Source: Nocardioides piscis (GTDB taxonomy: Bacteria > Actinomycetota > Actinomycetes > Propionibacteriales > Nocardioidaceae). From it: a stretch of DNA of 64,000 nt. A program made the position numbers and the translations under genes. Below, piece by piece: positions 8,731 to 16,669 of this stretch. The stretch is taken from the NCBI RefSeq assembly GCF_011300215.1, contig NZ_CP049866.1, positions 2,604,001-2,668,000 of the forward strand, read 5' to 3'. The notes below the pieces were generated by a model. That model was not told where the DNA came from. It worked only from the letters and a program-made list of their open reading frames with translations, and ran no database searches. Numbering within the stretch: the stretch's first letter is position 1; each line of letters opens with the position of its first letter.

Positions 8731-9532
8731 TGGCGCCGGGCCCCGCGCCGGCGGCAGACGCGCCTCCGGTGCCGATGATCGCGGGCGTGCCCGAGCAGCT
8801 GTTCGGCCTCCAGGGGCTGAGGGTCGATGATGACGGCTCGATCGCGGGAACCGTGCCCACCGGCCCGTGGCTGGCGGGGCCTGACGGGCAGGGAGAGGTC
8901 GCCGGACTCGGCGTGCTCATCGATGTCGTCCTGGGCTATGCCGCCGTCCAGCTCAGCGACGGCTGGGCGCTCAGCACGGAGATCTCCGTGGATGTCGTGG
9001 GGCTCGTGCCGACCGACGGCACCCCGGTGGCCTGCAGCGCTCGCGTCGTGCACGAGGACCCGGAGGGCGCCCTGGTGGAGGGTGAGGTCACTGACAGCCG
9101 TGGTGGCGTCGTGGCGCGCTGTTCCATGCGCGCTCGGTTCGTCGACGCCCGTCCGGGGGGCCACCGGCCCCCGCTTCCCGGTCGCCTCGACCTGCCGACG
9201 CCGCGAGCCTCACGGCGCTCCTGGGCGAGGACGTGGTCGTGTCCGGCAGCGGCGCTCGGGTCACCGTCTCCGAGCGGTTCTCCAATCCGTTGGGGCACTT
9301 CCACGGTGGGATGGTCTTCTGTCTGCTCGAGTGGATGGCCGCAACCGCGATGCCGGCTCCGGCGCGCACCGCATCGATCCGGATACAGATCGTCCGAGGC
9401 GCACCGCAAGGAACCGTGCTGCACCTCACCGCGGAGCCGGTGCACCGTGGCCGCACGTTGGGCGTCGTCCAGGTCACCTCCCGCGACGAGGCCGGCCGTA
9501 CCTGCGCGGTCGCCACCGTGACGCGGCACTAG
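8730..9532 (+). CDS. tandem hotdog-fold thioesterase-like protein (one frame break)
   Basis: The repaired product is about 267 residues with two hotdog domains. The N-terminal domain runs to about residue 145 (VAGLGVLIDVVLGYAAVQ helix). The C-terminal domain carries NPLGHFHGGMVFCLLEWM, the PaaI/4HBT-type helix motif. The break lies in the linker at the G run 9155-9160: adding one G gives a smooth linker, PGGPPAPASRSPRP, before ADAASLTALLGE. Likely hydrolysis or binding of acyl-CoA; the substrate is unknown. The ATG at 8730 shares one base with the upstream stop. A TetR gene follows 27 nt later. Confidence 0.75.
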
Positions 9533-9559
9533 GATCGCGACACCGAAAGGAGCCTGACC

Positions 9560-10144
9560 TTGGCACAACGCACGCGTGACCCCGCCCGCAGGGAGAAGAT
9601 CCTCGACGCTGCCGCGGGGCTCCTGGCCGACAGCGGCTATCACACCGTGTCGATGGCGGAGATCGGAGAACGCGCCGGCATCACGGGGTCAGGCATCTAC
9701 CGCCACTTCGAGAGCAAGTCCGCGATCCTGGTGGTGCTCTTCGAGCAGGTCATCGACGACCTGCTGGCGCAGGGACGGGCAGCGGTGGAGGGCAACGCCG
9801 ATCTCCGGGCGGCCCTCGACGAGCTCATCACAGGACAGGTCGACTTCGTCGTCAGCAAGCGCCACCTCGCGCAGGTCTACCACAACGACATCTCCAACCT
9901 GCCCCGCGAGGACCAGGTGCGCCTGCGCCGCAAGCAGCGGCTCTACCTCGAGGAGTGGGTCCACGTCTTCGGGGAGCTCGAGGGCCTGGACGAGCCGATG
10001 ACACGGACCAAGGTCCACATCGCGATCGGCGCCATCCAGGCAGTGTTGTTCCACCAGGTGACCCTGCCCGACGACGTGCTGAGGGAGACCTTGACCCAGG
10101 CGGCGTGCGCGGTGCTGGGTCTCGACCTGACAGGGCCCGGCTAG
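9560..10144 (+). CDS. TetR-family transcriptional regulator
   Basis: A 194-residue repressor-type protein. Its N-terminal helix-turn-helix is at about residues 30-55 (MAEIGERAGITGSGIYRHF followed by ESKSAIL); an all-helical ligand-binding domain of unknown ligand follows. The TTG start at 9560 follows an AAAGGAG ribosome-binding site. It is the last gene of the ligase - dehydrogenase - hotdog run and the only TetR gene in the window, so it is the best candidate to bind the TTAGTGAA-N6-TTCACTAA motif, probably released by an acyl-CoA (inference from family behaviour). It overlaps the convergent ligase gene by 4 nt. Confidence 0.92.
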   Translation: MAQRTRDPARREKILDAAAGLLADSGYHTVSMAEIGERAGITGSGIYRHFESKSAILVVLFEQVIDDLLAQGRAAVEGNADLRAALDELITGQVDFVVSKRHLAQVYHNDISNLPREDQVRLRRKQRLYLEEWVHVFGELEGLDEPMTRTKVHIAIGAIQAVLFHQVTLPDDVLRETLTQAACAVLGLDLTGPG

Positions 10145-11733
10145 CGGGCCGAGGAGCTGCGCCGCTGCCCGCCGTCCCAGGTCGTGGTCGAGATGCCACG
10201 GCTGCGGAGCTCCTGCTTGCGGATCTTCTGGGTCGAGGTCTTGGGCAGCTGGTCGACCAGGTCCACATAGCGGGGTACGGCGAAGTAGGGGAGCCGCCCC
10301 GCGGCGAAGTCGACGAGGTCGGACGGCTCCAGCTGGTGTCCGCTCTCGGTGACGACACAGGCCATGACACTGTCCTCGCCGAGGTCGCTCGGCACGCCGA
10401 ACACGGCCACCTCGGCGACTGCAGGGTGTGACGACAGGACCTGCTCGACCTCGAAGCTGCTCACGTTCTCGCCCGAGACCCGAAGGGCGTCCTTGAGCCG
10501 GTCCTGGAAGTAGAACCACCCGTCGTCGTCCTGGATCAGCATGTCGCCGGTGTGGAACCACGCGTTGCGGTGGGCCTCCCAGGTCTTGTCCGGTTGGCTC
10601 CAATAGCCGAGCTGCCCGACGAAGGGCCTCGAGGGTCGGGTGACCAGCTCACCGGGGACACCGGCCGGCACGGGCTCGTCCATGGCATCGACCAGGGCCA
10701 CCTCCCAGCCGGGCGCCGGCCGCCCACAGGACCCGGGACGACGCTCCCCGTGCGGTGTGCCGATGGGAATGCTGGTGTCGGTCGAGCCGTAGAGCTCATT
10801 GATCAGCATTCCGAAGCGCTGCTCGAAGGCGATGTGGTCGCGCTTGGGGAACGGCACCACCATGGCCAGTCGCAGTCGGTGGGTCGACTCCTCGGGCTGA
10901 GGCTCCTGCTTCCACAAGATGGCTCCCATCGCGCCCAGCATGTTGGTCACGGTGGCGCCGGAGTCGGTGATCTCACGCCAGAAGCGGCTCGCGCTGAACC
11001 GCGGTGAGACCACGACCGGCGCACCCTGCTGCAGACCCGCCAGGAAGGCGGTGAAGAGAGCATTGATGTGGAAGAGCGGGAGGCACGTGTAGATGGTGTC
11101 CTGCGCCGTGTATCCCATCACCCAGGTTGCGTTCTCACTGAAGGCCAACGCGGTCCGGTGCGACCACATGACGCCCTTCGAGGGGCCCGTGGTGCCGGAC
11201 GTGAAGAGGATGGAGAGCAGCTCAGCGTGCCCGCTCTCGTGCGAGTCGCGGAGTGGCTCGGCCTCTCTGAGGTCGGAGAAGGCGAGCGCCCCGACGGGCA
11301 GCTGGTCCCCCTCACGGCTCGGGATCCACCACGTGGAGAGCACGGTGCCGGCCCCTGCCAGCTCCTGGGGGACCGCGTCGTAGTACTCCGCCTCCACCAC
11401 CAGGCGGCAGGGCCCGACCATCTCGAGCATGTAGGTCAGGACGTCCCCGCGCATCGCCGTGTTGATCGGCACCGAGACGGCGCCGAGCGACGAGACGGCC
11501 AGGTAGGTCACCAGGAACTCAGGACGGTTGCCGACGAGGATCGCGATCCGGTCACCCGGCGCGACCCCTGCGGCGGCCAGCCCAGCGGCCACTCGCCGTA
11601 CCTCGGTCAGGAGCTGTTGCCGCGTGAAGCCAGGTCCGTCCACGAAGGACACCGCGGGTGCATCCGGATCGGCCTCGACCGCGGCCTCGAGGATCCCGTG
11701 GACTGACGTGGCCCGGAGGGTGGAGGAACTCAT
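10141..11733 (-). CDS. AMP-forming acyl-CoA ligase
   Basis: A 530-residue ANL enzyme: P-loop LFTSGTTGPSKGVMWSH, NELYGSTDTS (A5 region), WFHTGDML, FYFQDRLKDALRVSGENVS (hinge), and PKTSTQKIRKQEL with the C-terminal catalytic Lys. It resembles the CaiC/fatty-acid-CoA ligase group, and a role in activating an imported acid is inferred. It is transcribed alone, divergent from the Liv importer. The promoter places the -10 box 6 nt before the ATG, so the transcript is probably leaderless, with an operator-like repeat in the spacer. Confidence 0.93.
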   Translation of the reverse strand: MSSSTLRATSVHGILEAAVEADPDAPAVSFVDGPGFTRQQLLTEVRRVAAGLAAAGVAPGDRIAILVGNRPEFLVTYLAVSSLGAVSVPINTAMRGDVLTYMLEMVGPCRLVVEAEYYDAVPQELAGAGTVLSTWWIPSREGDQLPVGALAFSDLREAEPLRDSHESGHAELLSILFTSGTTGPSKGVMWSHRTALAFSENATWVMGYTAQDTIYTCLPLFHINALFTAFLAGLQQGAPVVVSPRFSASRFWREITDSGATVTNMLGAMGAILWKQEPQPEESTHRLRLAMVVPFPKRDHIAFEQRFGMLINELYGSTDTSIPIGTPHGERRPGSCGRPAPGWEVALVDAMDEPVPAGVPGELVTRPSRPFVGQLGYWSQPDKTWEAHRNAWFHTGDMLIQDDDGWFYFQDRLKDALRVSGENVSSFEVEQVLSSHPAVAEVAVFGVPSDLGEDSVMACVVTESGHQLEPSDLVDFAAGRLPYFAVPRYVDLVDQLPKTSTQKIRKQELRSRGISTTTWDGGQRRSSSAR

Positions 11734-11739
11734 GGAGGC

Positions 11740-11768
11740 ACTGTAGTTAGGGGATGTTCACTAAGCAA
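11740..11768 (-). promoter_or_regulatory. leaderless promoter of the AMP ligase gene
   Basis: On the minus strand a -35 box TTGCTT (11768-11763), a 17-nt spacer and a -10 box TACAGT (11745-11740), then 6 nt to the ATG at 11733. Operator copy 3 occupies the spacer. Confidence 0.55.
11743..11764. promoter_or_regulatory. candidate operator, copy 3 (AMP ligase)
   Basis: Reads GTAGTTAG-GGGATG-TTCACTAA; the right arm is a perfect match and the left matches 5 of 8. It lies between the -35 and -10 boxes of the ligase promoter. Confidence 0.5.
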
Positions 11769-11829
11769 GAGTCGTCGGGTGCTGGCCCACAGGCCCGGCG
11801 GGTGATGGTCTGAGGCGCAACTCAACGAG

Positions 11830-11851
11830 ATAGTGAATTGATTGTTACTAA
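11830..11851. promoter_or_regulatory. candidate operator, copy 4 (Liv operon)
   Basis: Reads ATAGTGAA-TTGATT-GTTACTAA, 13 of 16 arm positions matching the shared motif. It lies about 70 nt upstream of the substrate-binding protein start. Confidence 0.5.
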
Positions 11852-11854
11852 CCT

Positions 11855-11876
11855 CTTGTGAATTGCCACTCACTTG
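11855..11876. promoter_or_regulatory. weak candidate operator, copy 5 (Liv operon)
   Basis: Reads CTTGTGAA-TTGCCA-CTCACTTG, 11 of 16 arm positions, starting 3 nt after copy 4. It is weaker than the other copies; the side-by-side arrangement is the main reason to list it. Confidence 0.3.
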
Positions 11877-11918
11877 TGTCACCGTATGACCGTCGTCACA
11901 CCCACCCGGAGGAATCTC

Positions 11919-13121
11919 ATGTCGCAAGCGAATCAGTCAGGTCCCATCCGACGGGGCCGCCTGGCGCTCGTCGGAACTGCCACTCTCTGCCTGTCCGTCC
12001 TGGCCGCCTGCGGAGGCAGCGGCAACGGCTCGGCAGGTCCGGGCGGTGAGGACGGGATCCCCGACACCGTGCAGCTCATGGCCAGCGTGCCGCTCACGGG
12101 ACCGGCGGCCTTCGCCGGCGCGGAGGCCGAGAAGGGCTACGAGCTGGCCATGGAGGAGATCAACGAGACCGGGTTCCTCGGCGACGGGGTGACCCTGGAC
12201 ATCGACATCCGAGACACCCAGGCATCGGTCCAGAAGGCAGCCAGCGACTTCACGTCCGCCGTGACCGATCCCGAGATGACTGCTGTGCTCGGTTCCCTCA
12301 GCAGCGGCGAGGCGGTGGCCCAGTCGCCGATCGCCGAGCAGAAGAAGATGCCGGTGGTCTACATCCAGGCCGGCTCGCCGGGGATCGTGCTGGGTGACTA
12401 CACCTATCGCTTCCCCGTGCCGATGTCGGAGTACTACGACATCCTCTCCCAGCAGGTCGAGGAGGAGGGCTGGAAGTCCATCGGCATCGTCTACGCCCCC
12501 TGGATCCCCACGCTCAAGGAGCTCGGCGAGAACGCCATTCCGGCCATGGCCGAGGAGCTGGGCATGGAGATCACCTCGACGGTGGCGACCCAGCAGACCA
12601 CCCAGGACTTCAGCGCCCCCATCCAGCAGGTGCTCAAGACCAACCCCGACGTCGTGTCGATCCTGCAGATCGGCCCGGCCAACGCCACCGCGATGAAGCA
12701 GCTTCGCCAGGCCGGCTACGACGGCAAGGTCCTGGGCAACTCCTCCGCAGGGGCCGACACGCTCCTCCCGGCCGGTCCGGCCGGCGCGGGGATGTTGTGG
12801 CCGGTCGACTTCGACCACGCCTCCGAGGACCCCGCGACGCAGGAGTTCGTCGAGCTGTATCGCGACGCCCACGACGGGGAGGACCCCTTCCCCTACGCCG
12901 CTGAGGCCTACGACGCCACCTGGTTCATCGCCCGCGCCGTGAAGGAAGCCGACAGCGCCGGCCGCGAGGACGTGGTGGCTGCGATGAAGGCCCTGACCGA
13001 GGAGCCGTTCACCGGCGCCCTGGGAACAGAGCTCTCCTTCGAGGAGAACAGCCTGAAGGTCAAGGGCGTCGTCATCGAGTGGGACGGCAAGGAAGAGCAG
13101 TTCCTCTACGCCGCGCAGTGA
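11919..13121 (+). CDS. Liv-type ABC transporter substrate-binding lipoprotein
   Basis: About 400 residues. The ATG at 11919 is chosen for its CGGAGGA ribosome-binding site and because it opens a lipoprotein signal: positively charged start, hydrophobic core, lipobox VLAAC with Cys at residue 31. The mature part is a type I periplasmic-binding fold (Peripla_BP_6), beginning VQLMASVPLTGPAAFAGAEAE. It is the first gene of the binding protein - permease - permease - ATPase - ATPase set. The family imports branched amino acids, amides or aromatic and other carboxylates. Given the flanking acyl-CoA ligases, a carboxylate is plausible (inference). Confidence 0.93.
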   Translation: MSQANQSGPIRRGRLALVGTATLCLSVLAACGGSGNGSAGPGGEDGIPDTVQLMASVPLTGPAAFAGAEAEKGYELAMEEINETGFLGDGVTLDIDIRDTQASVQKAASDFTSAVTDPEMTAVLGSLSSGEAVAQSPIAEQKKMPVVYIQAGSPGIVLGDYTYRFPVPMSEYYDILSQQVEEEGWKSIGIVYAPWIPTLKELGENAIPAMAEELGMEITSTVATQQTTQDFSAPIQQVLKTNPDVVSILQIGPANATAMKQLRQAGYDGKVLGNSSAGADTLLPAGPAGAGMLWPVDFDHASEDPATQEFVELYRDAHDGEDPFPYAAEAYDATWFIARAVKEADSAGREDVVAAMKALTEEPFTGALGTELSFEENSLKVKGVVIEWDGKEEQFLYAAQ

Positions 13122-13127
13122 CGGTCC

Positions 13128-13157
13128 GGGCGGCCGGTGCGACTGCGCCGGCCGCCC
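13128..13157 (+). terminator. intercistronic hairpin after the binding-protein gene
   Basis: An inverted repeat with arms of 13 nt (12 pairing), GGGCGGCCGGTGC and GCGCCGGCCGCCC, around a GACT loop. There is no T tract, so it is more likely an attenuator or mRNA-stabilising hairpin that raises binding-protein level over permease than a full terminator. Confidence 0.5.
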
Positions 13158-13191
13158 GTCCCCCTCACTCCCAGCAGATCGGAAGAGAACC

Positions 13192-14079
13192 GTGCAAGAA
13201 GTCGTAGGAGCCGTCAGTCTCGGCTCGATCTATCTGATGTTCGCCCTCGGGCTGAGCGCAGCATGGGGAACCATCGGGATCCTCAACTTCGCCCACGGCT
13301 CGATCTTCATGTTCTCGGTGTTCGTCTCCCACCAGGCGCTCCAGGTCACCGACATCCCGATCGTGGGCCTGGCGCTCATCGCGGTCGTCGTCGGCGCACT
13401 GTTGTCGTTCCTCACCCAGGCGTTGGCGTTCGACCAGATCATCAAGCGGTCCGCCAACGAGCATGCAGCCGAGACAAGGATCCTCATCGGCGGGATCGGC
13501 GTCGCGATGATTCCGCTCGCGATCGCCGCCCACGTCACGAAGAACTCTCCCTTCGGCCTCCAGTCGGCAGCCACCGGCATCGAGGTCTGGCAGCTCGGTG
13601 GTGTCCGGATCAGCAGCGTCCAGGTGGCCACGATCGTCTGCGCCCTTACCATCGCCGCGGCGTTGGGCGTGTGGCTGCGTCGCTCGCGCCAGGGCCTGGC
13701 CCTGAGGTCCCTGGGCGTCGACACGGAGGTCGCCTCCCTGATGGGCATCGACCGGCGACGGCTGGCCTGGGGCACGATGGCCTTCGCCGGCGGCCTCGCG
13801 GGCCTGGCAGGCATCCTGTTGACGCTCAACCTCGGCGCCATCACCGCCGAGAGTGGCGACAGCCTGCTCATCAAGGCGTTCGCGTGCGTCGTCCTGGGCG
13901 GCGTGGGCAGCACTCTCGGCGTGGTCACCGGTTGTTTCATGCTGGCCTTCGCCGAGACGTGGGTCCTGACCCAGACAGGTGGTCTGTGGGTCGAGGCGGT
14001 CTCGTTCGGCCTCATCTTCGCGGTGCTCCTGCTGCGGCCCCAAGGCATCTTCGGGCGCGAAGAGGTGCGTCGCGTATGA
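13192..14079 (+). CDS. branched-chain-type ABC transporter permease LivH
   Basis: A 295-residue membrane protein with about eight hydrophobic segments and the LivH motifs GLSAAWGTIGILNFAHGS near the N-terminus and FAGGLAGLAGILL in the C-terminal half. The GTG start at 13192 follows a GGAAGAG ribosome-binding site. It pairs with LivM to form the import channel. Its stop overlaps the livM-like start by 4 nt (ATGA), so translation is probably coupled. The substrate is set by the upstream lipoprotein and is unknown. Confidence 0.93.
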   Translation: MQEVVGAVSLGSIYLMFALGLSAAWGTIGILNFAHGSIFMFSVFVSHQALQVTDIPIVGLALIAVVVGALLSFLTQALAFDQIIKRSANEHAAETRILIGGIGVAMIPLAIAAHVTKNSPFGLQSAATGIEVWQLGGVRISSVQVATIVCALTIAAALGVWLRRSRQGLALRSLGVDTEVASLMGIDRRRLAWGTMAFAGGLAGLAGILLTLNLGAITAESGDSLLIKAFACVVLGGVGSTLGVVTGCFMLAFAETWVLTQTGGLWVEAVSFGLIFAVLLLRPQGIFGREEVRRV

Positions 14080-15029
14080 CCGGCTTCTACGACACCAACC
14101 TGGTGCTGATCCAGGGGACGCTCGTGGCAGTCCTGCTCGCCCTGAGCGTCCAGGTCCCCTTGCGGTTCGGGATCTTCTCCCTGGCCGGTGTCGGGTCCTA
14201 CGGGATCGGTGCCTACCTGTCGGCCAACCTCGTCCTTCGCTACGAGATGGCGTCCGTGCCCACGATCGTGCTCACGGGCCTCGTCACGGCGATCGTCGGT
14301 CTGGTGCTGGGGCTGGTCATCTATCGCCTCGGCGGGCTCTACCTGGCGATGGCGACGATCGCGTTCGACCTGATGGTCGCCGTGGTGGCGCTCAACGGGG
14401 GCGAGTGGACCGGCGGCCCGGTCGGGCTCTTCGGGATCTTCAGCGACCTGACCATGGGGATCATGGTCGCCGTGGTGGCGATGTGCGTGGTCGCCATCCA
14501 CCTGACCGAGCGAGGCAAGCTGGCTCGGCGGATCACCGCCGTACGCGAGGACATCGAGCTCGCGTCCTCGGTCGGCACCAACGTGCGCGCCTATCGGTTG
14601 GCAGCGTTCGTGGTGAGTGGATTCATCGGTGGTGTAGCCGGTTCCTTGAACACGCTGACCCGCTACGCGGTCGGTCTCCAGGACGTGAGCTTCCACCTCG
14701 TGATCGTCGCCCTGACCATGATCATCGTCGGTGGTGCCCTCTCGTGGCGCGGAGCCGTCATCGGCGCGGTCCTCTTCACCTGGCTGCCCGAGGTCCTTGC
14801 GTTCGTGGGGGACTGGCAGGAGCTCGTCTACGGCGTGATCGTCGCGTTGGCCGGGATCTTCCTGCCGACCGGGCTCTACGGCCTGTGGGGTCGTGCTCGT
14901 CGGCGGATCACCTCTCGCCGGGACAAGTCCTCGACAGTCGGGACCACGAAGTCGAGCAGCGACCAGGCCGGTCACCACTCGAAGACAGCCGCACACCCGA
15001 GTCCGGACCGGAAGGTGGCACCCCGATGA
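14076..15029 (+). CDS. branched-chain-type ABC transporter permease LivM
   Basis: About 317 residues with eight or more hydrophobic segments. LivM features include FGIFSLAGVGSYGIGAYL, GLYLAMATIAFDLMV and VREDIELASSVGTNVRAYR. The C-terminal tail of about 45 residues is polar and rich in Ser, Arg and His, which is longer than usual. The ATG at 14076 overlaps the livH-like stop; the long frame opening upstream is a shadow. Its stop overlaps the ATPase start by 4 nt. Confidence 0.92.
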   Translation: MTGFYDTNLVLIQGTLVAVLLALSVQVPLRFGIFSLAGVGSYGIGAYLSANLVLRYEMASVPTIVLTGLVTAIVGLVLGLVIYRLGGLYLAMATIAFDLMVAVVALNGGEWTGGPVGLFGIFSDLTMGIMVAVVAMCVVAIHLTERGKLARRITAVREDIELASSVGTNVRAYRLAAFVVSGFIGGVAGSLNTLTRYAVGLQDVSFHLVIVALTMIIVGGALSWRGAVIGAVLFTWLPEVLAFVGDWQELVYGVIVALAGIFLPTGLYGLWGRARRRITSRRDKSSTVGTTKSSSDQAGHHSKTAAHPSPDRKVAPR

Positions 15030-15856
15030 GCGCCAGCCCAGACAGCCCAGACAGCCCAGACGGCACCGCCGAGGTGCCGGTGCTCGAGACCAGGGACCTC
15101 GCGGTCCACTACGGCGGGATCAAGGCGGTCGACGGCATCTCGATGTCACTGCGGCCCGGTCTGATCTCCGGAATCATCGGGCCCAACGGCTCGGGCAAGA
15201 GCACGCTCGTGGCGGCGCTGACCAGGTTGACGCACCTGACCCGCGGTGAGATCTATTCGGCCGGCGAGCGCTACGACCACCTGCCTCCGGGCAAGATCGC
15301 GGGACTCGGCATCGCCCGGACGTTCCAGACCGTTCGTCTGCTCCCCGAGCTCACCGTCGCCGAGAACGTCATGCTCGGCAACGACTCGGTCGCCGAGGGT
15401 GGTCTGCGTGGACTCGCCGGGCTCCGTGGCCGGCTCGGACGTCGCAGTCGATCCGCGAACCCCGTCGTCGAGGAGGCCCTGGAGCGCACTGGCCTCGACG
15501 CATTCCGCGACGCACTGCCCGGTGACCTGTCCTACGGCACCCAGCGGCGGGTGGAGATCGCCCGCGCCATTGCGATGCGGCCCCGCCTGCTGCTTCTCGA
15601 CGAGCCGACGGCCGGGATGAACCAGGCCGAGCGAGGAGAGATCTCGAGGCTGATGATGCAGCTGCGCGACGAGGGGCTGGCGCAGCTGCTGATCGAGCAC
15701 GACGTCCAGATGATGCTCGACACGTGCGACCACATCTTCGCGATGGCGCAGGGGCGACTGCTGACCGAGGGTCGACCCAAGGACGTGGTCGGCGACGAAC
15801 GGGTCCAAGAGGCCTACCTCGGCAAGAACTGGAGGGGCCATGTTGGAACTCGCTGA
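15026..15856 (+). CDS. branched-chain-type ABC transporter ATPase LivG
   Basis: A 276-residue ATPase with Walker A GPNGSGKST, a Q-loop in FQTVRLLPELTVAEN, signature LSYGTQRRVEIARA, Walker B LLLLDEPTAGMN and switch His in LIEHDVQMM. The signature LSYG is the LivG/BraF form. The first 12 residues carry a three-fold Ser-Pro-Asp repeat encoded by a 9-nt tandem repeat. The start at 15026 overlaps the upstream stop (ATGA); the 3' end overlaps the next ATPase gene by 17 nt. Confidence 0.93.
   Translation: MSASPDSPDSPDGTAEVPVLETRDLAVHYGGIKAVDGISMSLRPGLISGIIGPNGSGKSTLVAALTRLTHLTRGEIYSAGERYDHLPPGKIAGLGIARTFQTVRLLPELTVAENVMLGNDSVAEGGLRGLAGLRGRLGRRSRSANPVVEEALERTGLDAFRDALPGDLSYGTQRRVEIARAIAMRPRLLLLDEPTAGMNQAERGEISRLMMQLRDEGLAQLLIEHDVQMMLDTCDHIFAMAQGRLLTEGRPKDVVGDERVQEAYLGKNWRGHVGTR
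15035..15061 (+). repeat. 9-nt tandem repeat, three copies, inside the LivG gene
   Basis: AGCCCAGAC is repeated three times exactly, in frame, encoding Ser-Pro-Asp three times near the N-terminus. Being in frame, copy-number change would not break the gene. Confidence 0.85.
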
Positions 15857-16559
15857 CGTGCATGTCCGCTACGGCCACGTGGAGGCGGTGAGTGGCGTGG
15901 ACCTGAAGGTGGAACCCGGCACCGTGAGCCTCGTCCTCGGCCCCAACGGAGCCGGCAAGAGCACGACGCTCAAGGCGGTGGCAGGCCTGGTCCCGCTGTC
16001 CTCGGGGTCGATCGGGCTCGACGACGAGCCCTTGTCGGGGCTTCCACCCCACCGCGTCGTACGCCGAGGCGTGGCTCTGGTGCCAGAGGGGAGGCGCGTC
16101 TTCGCGCCGCTCACGATCGAGGAGAATCTTCGGCTGGGTGGTTACACCGCCCCACGGGCCAAGGTCCGCGAGACGCTCGCGCGGGTCTATGAGATGTTCC
16201 CGATCCTCAACGACAGGCGGGCGTCCGCCGCAGGGCTGTTGAGCGGCGGCGAGCAGCAGATGCTCGCCTTCGGCAGGGCGCTCATGTCGGAGCCCAAGAT
16301 CGTCCTGCTCGACGAACCCTCGATGGGACTCGCTCCCACGGTCGTGGACACGATCATCGAGAAGATCGTGCTGATGGCGGAGTCGGGCATCGGGATCTTG
16401 ATGGTCGAGCAGAACACCGAGGCGGGTCTCGACATCGCCTCCGAGGTCCGGGTCATGAACCGTGGCCAGGTGGTCTTCGCAGGCCCTGCGGAGCAGGTGC
16501 GCACCGATGCCTCGGTCCTGCACGCCTTCCTGGGCGACGCGGCGTTGGCCGAGGGCTGA
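15840..16559 (+). CDS. branched-chain-type ABC transporter ATPase LivF
   Basis: A 239-residue ATPase: Walker [28 protein letters not shown] (typical LivF), signature [16 protein letters not shown], Walker [14 protein letters not shown] and switch region LMVEQN. It works with LivG to power the two permeases. The ATG at 15840 lies inside the end of the LivG gene. It is the last gene of the importer operon, and a hairpin follows 22 nt after the stop. Confidence 0.94.
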   Translation: MLELADVHVRYGHVEAVSGVDLKVEPGTVSLVLGPNGAGKSTTLKAVAGLVPLSSGSIGLDDEPLSGLPPHRVVRRGVALVPEGRRVFAPLTIEENLRLGGYTAPRAKVRETLARVYEMFPILNDRRASAAGLLSGGEQQMLAFGRALMSEPKIVLLDEPSMGLAPTVVDTIIEKIVLMAESGIGILMVEQNTEAGLDIASEVRVMNRGQVVFAGPAEQVRTDASVLHAFLGDAALAEG

Positions 16560-16581
16560 GCAGACCGTTTCCAGCCGACGA

Positions 16582-16602
16582 CCGAGGGCCGACGGCCCTC
16601 GG
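16582..16602 (+). terminator. hairpin after the Liv operon
   Basis: A perfect 9-bp stem, CCGAGGGCC and GGCCCTCGG, with loop GAC. No T tract follows. It lies between the importer operon and the next promoter, so it probably separates the two transcripts. Confidence 0.5.
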
Positions 16603-16610
16603 GAGATGGG

Positions 16611-16639
16611 TTGACAGCGGACCGAAAATTAGTCATAGT
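16611..16639 (+). promoter_or_regulatory. promoter of the AtuA-carboxylase operon
   Basis: A perfect -35 box TTGACA (16611-16616), a 17-nt spacer, and a -10 box CATAGT (16634-16639). The -10 box overlaps operator copy 6, so repression by occlusion is expected. Confidence 0.65.
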
Positions 16640-16656
16640 GAATTCACTTTCACTAA
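16629..16656. promoter_or_regulatory. candidate operator, copy 6 (AtuA operon), strongest palindrome
   Basis: The core AGTGAATTCACT (16637-16648) is a perfect palindrome. Bases 16635-16656 read ATAGTGAA-TTCACT-TTCACTAA, matching the shared motif at 15 of 16 arm positions. The 28-nt whole is itself an imperfect palindrome with only two mismatched pairs, as if two operators were interleaved. It covers the -10 box. Confidence 0.65.
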
Positions 16657-16669
16657 GAACGGTAGGACC

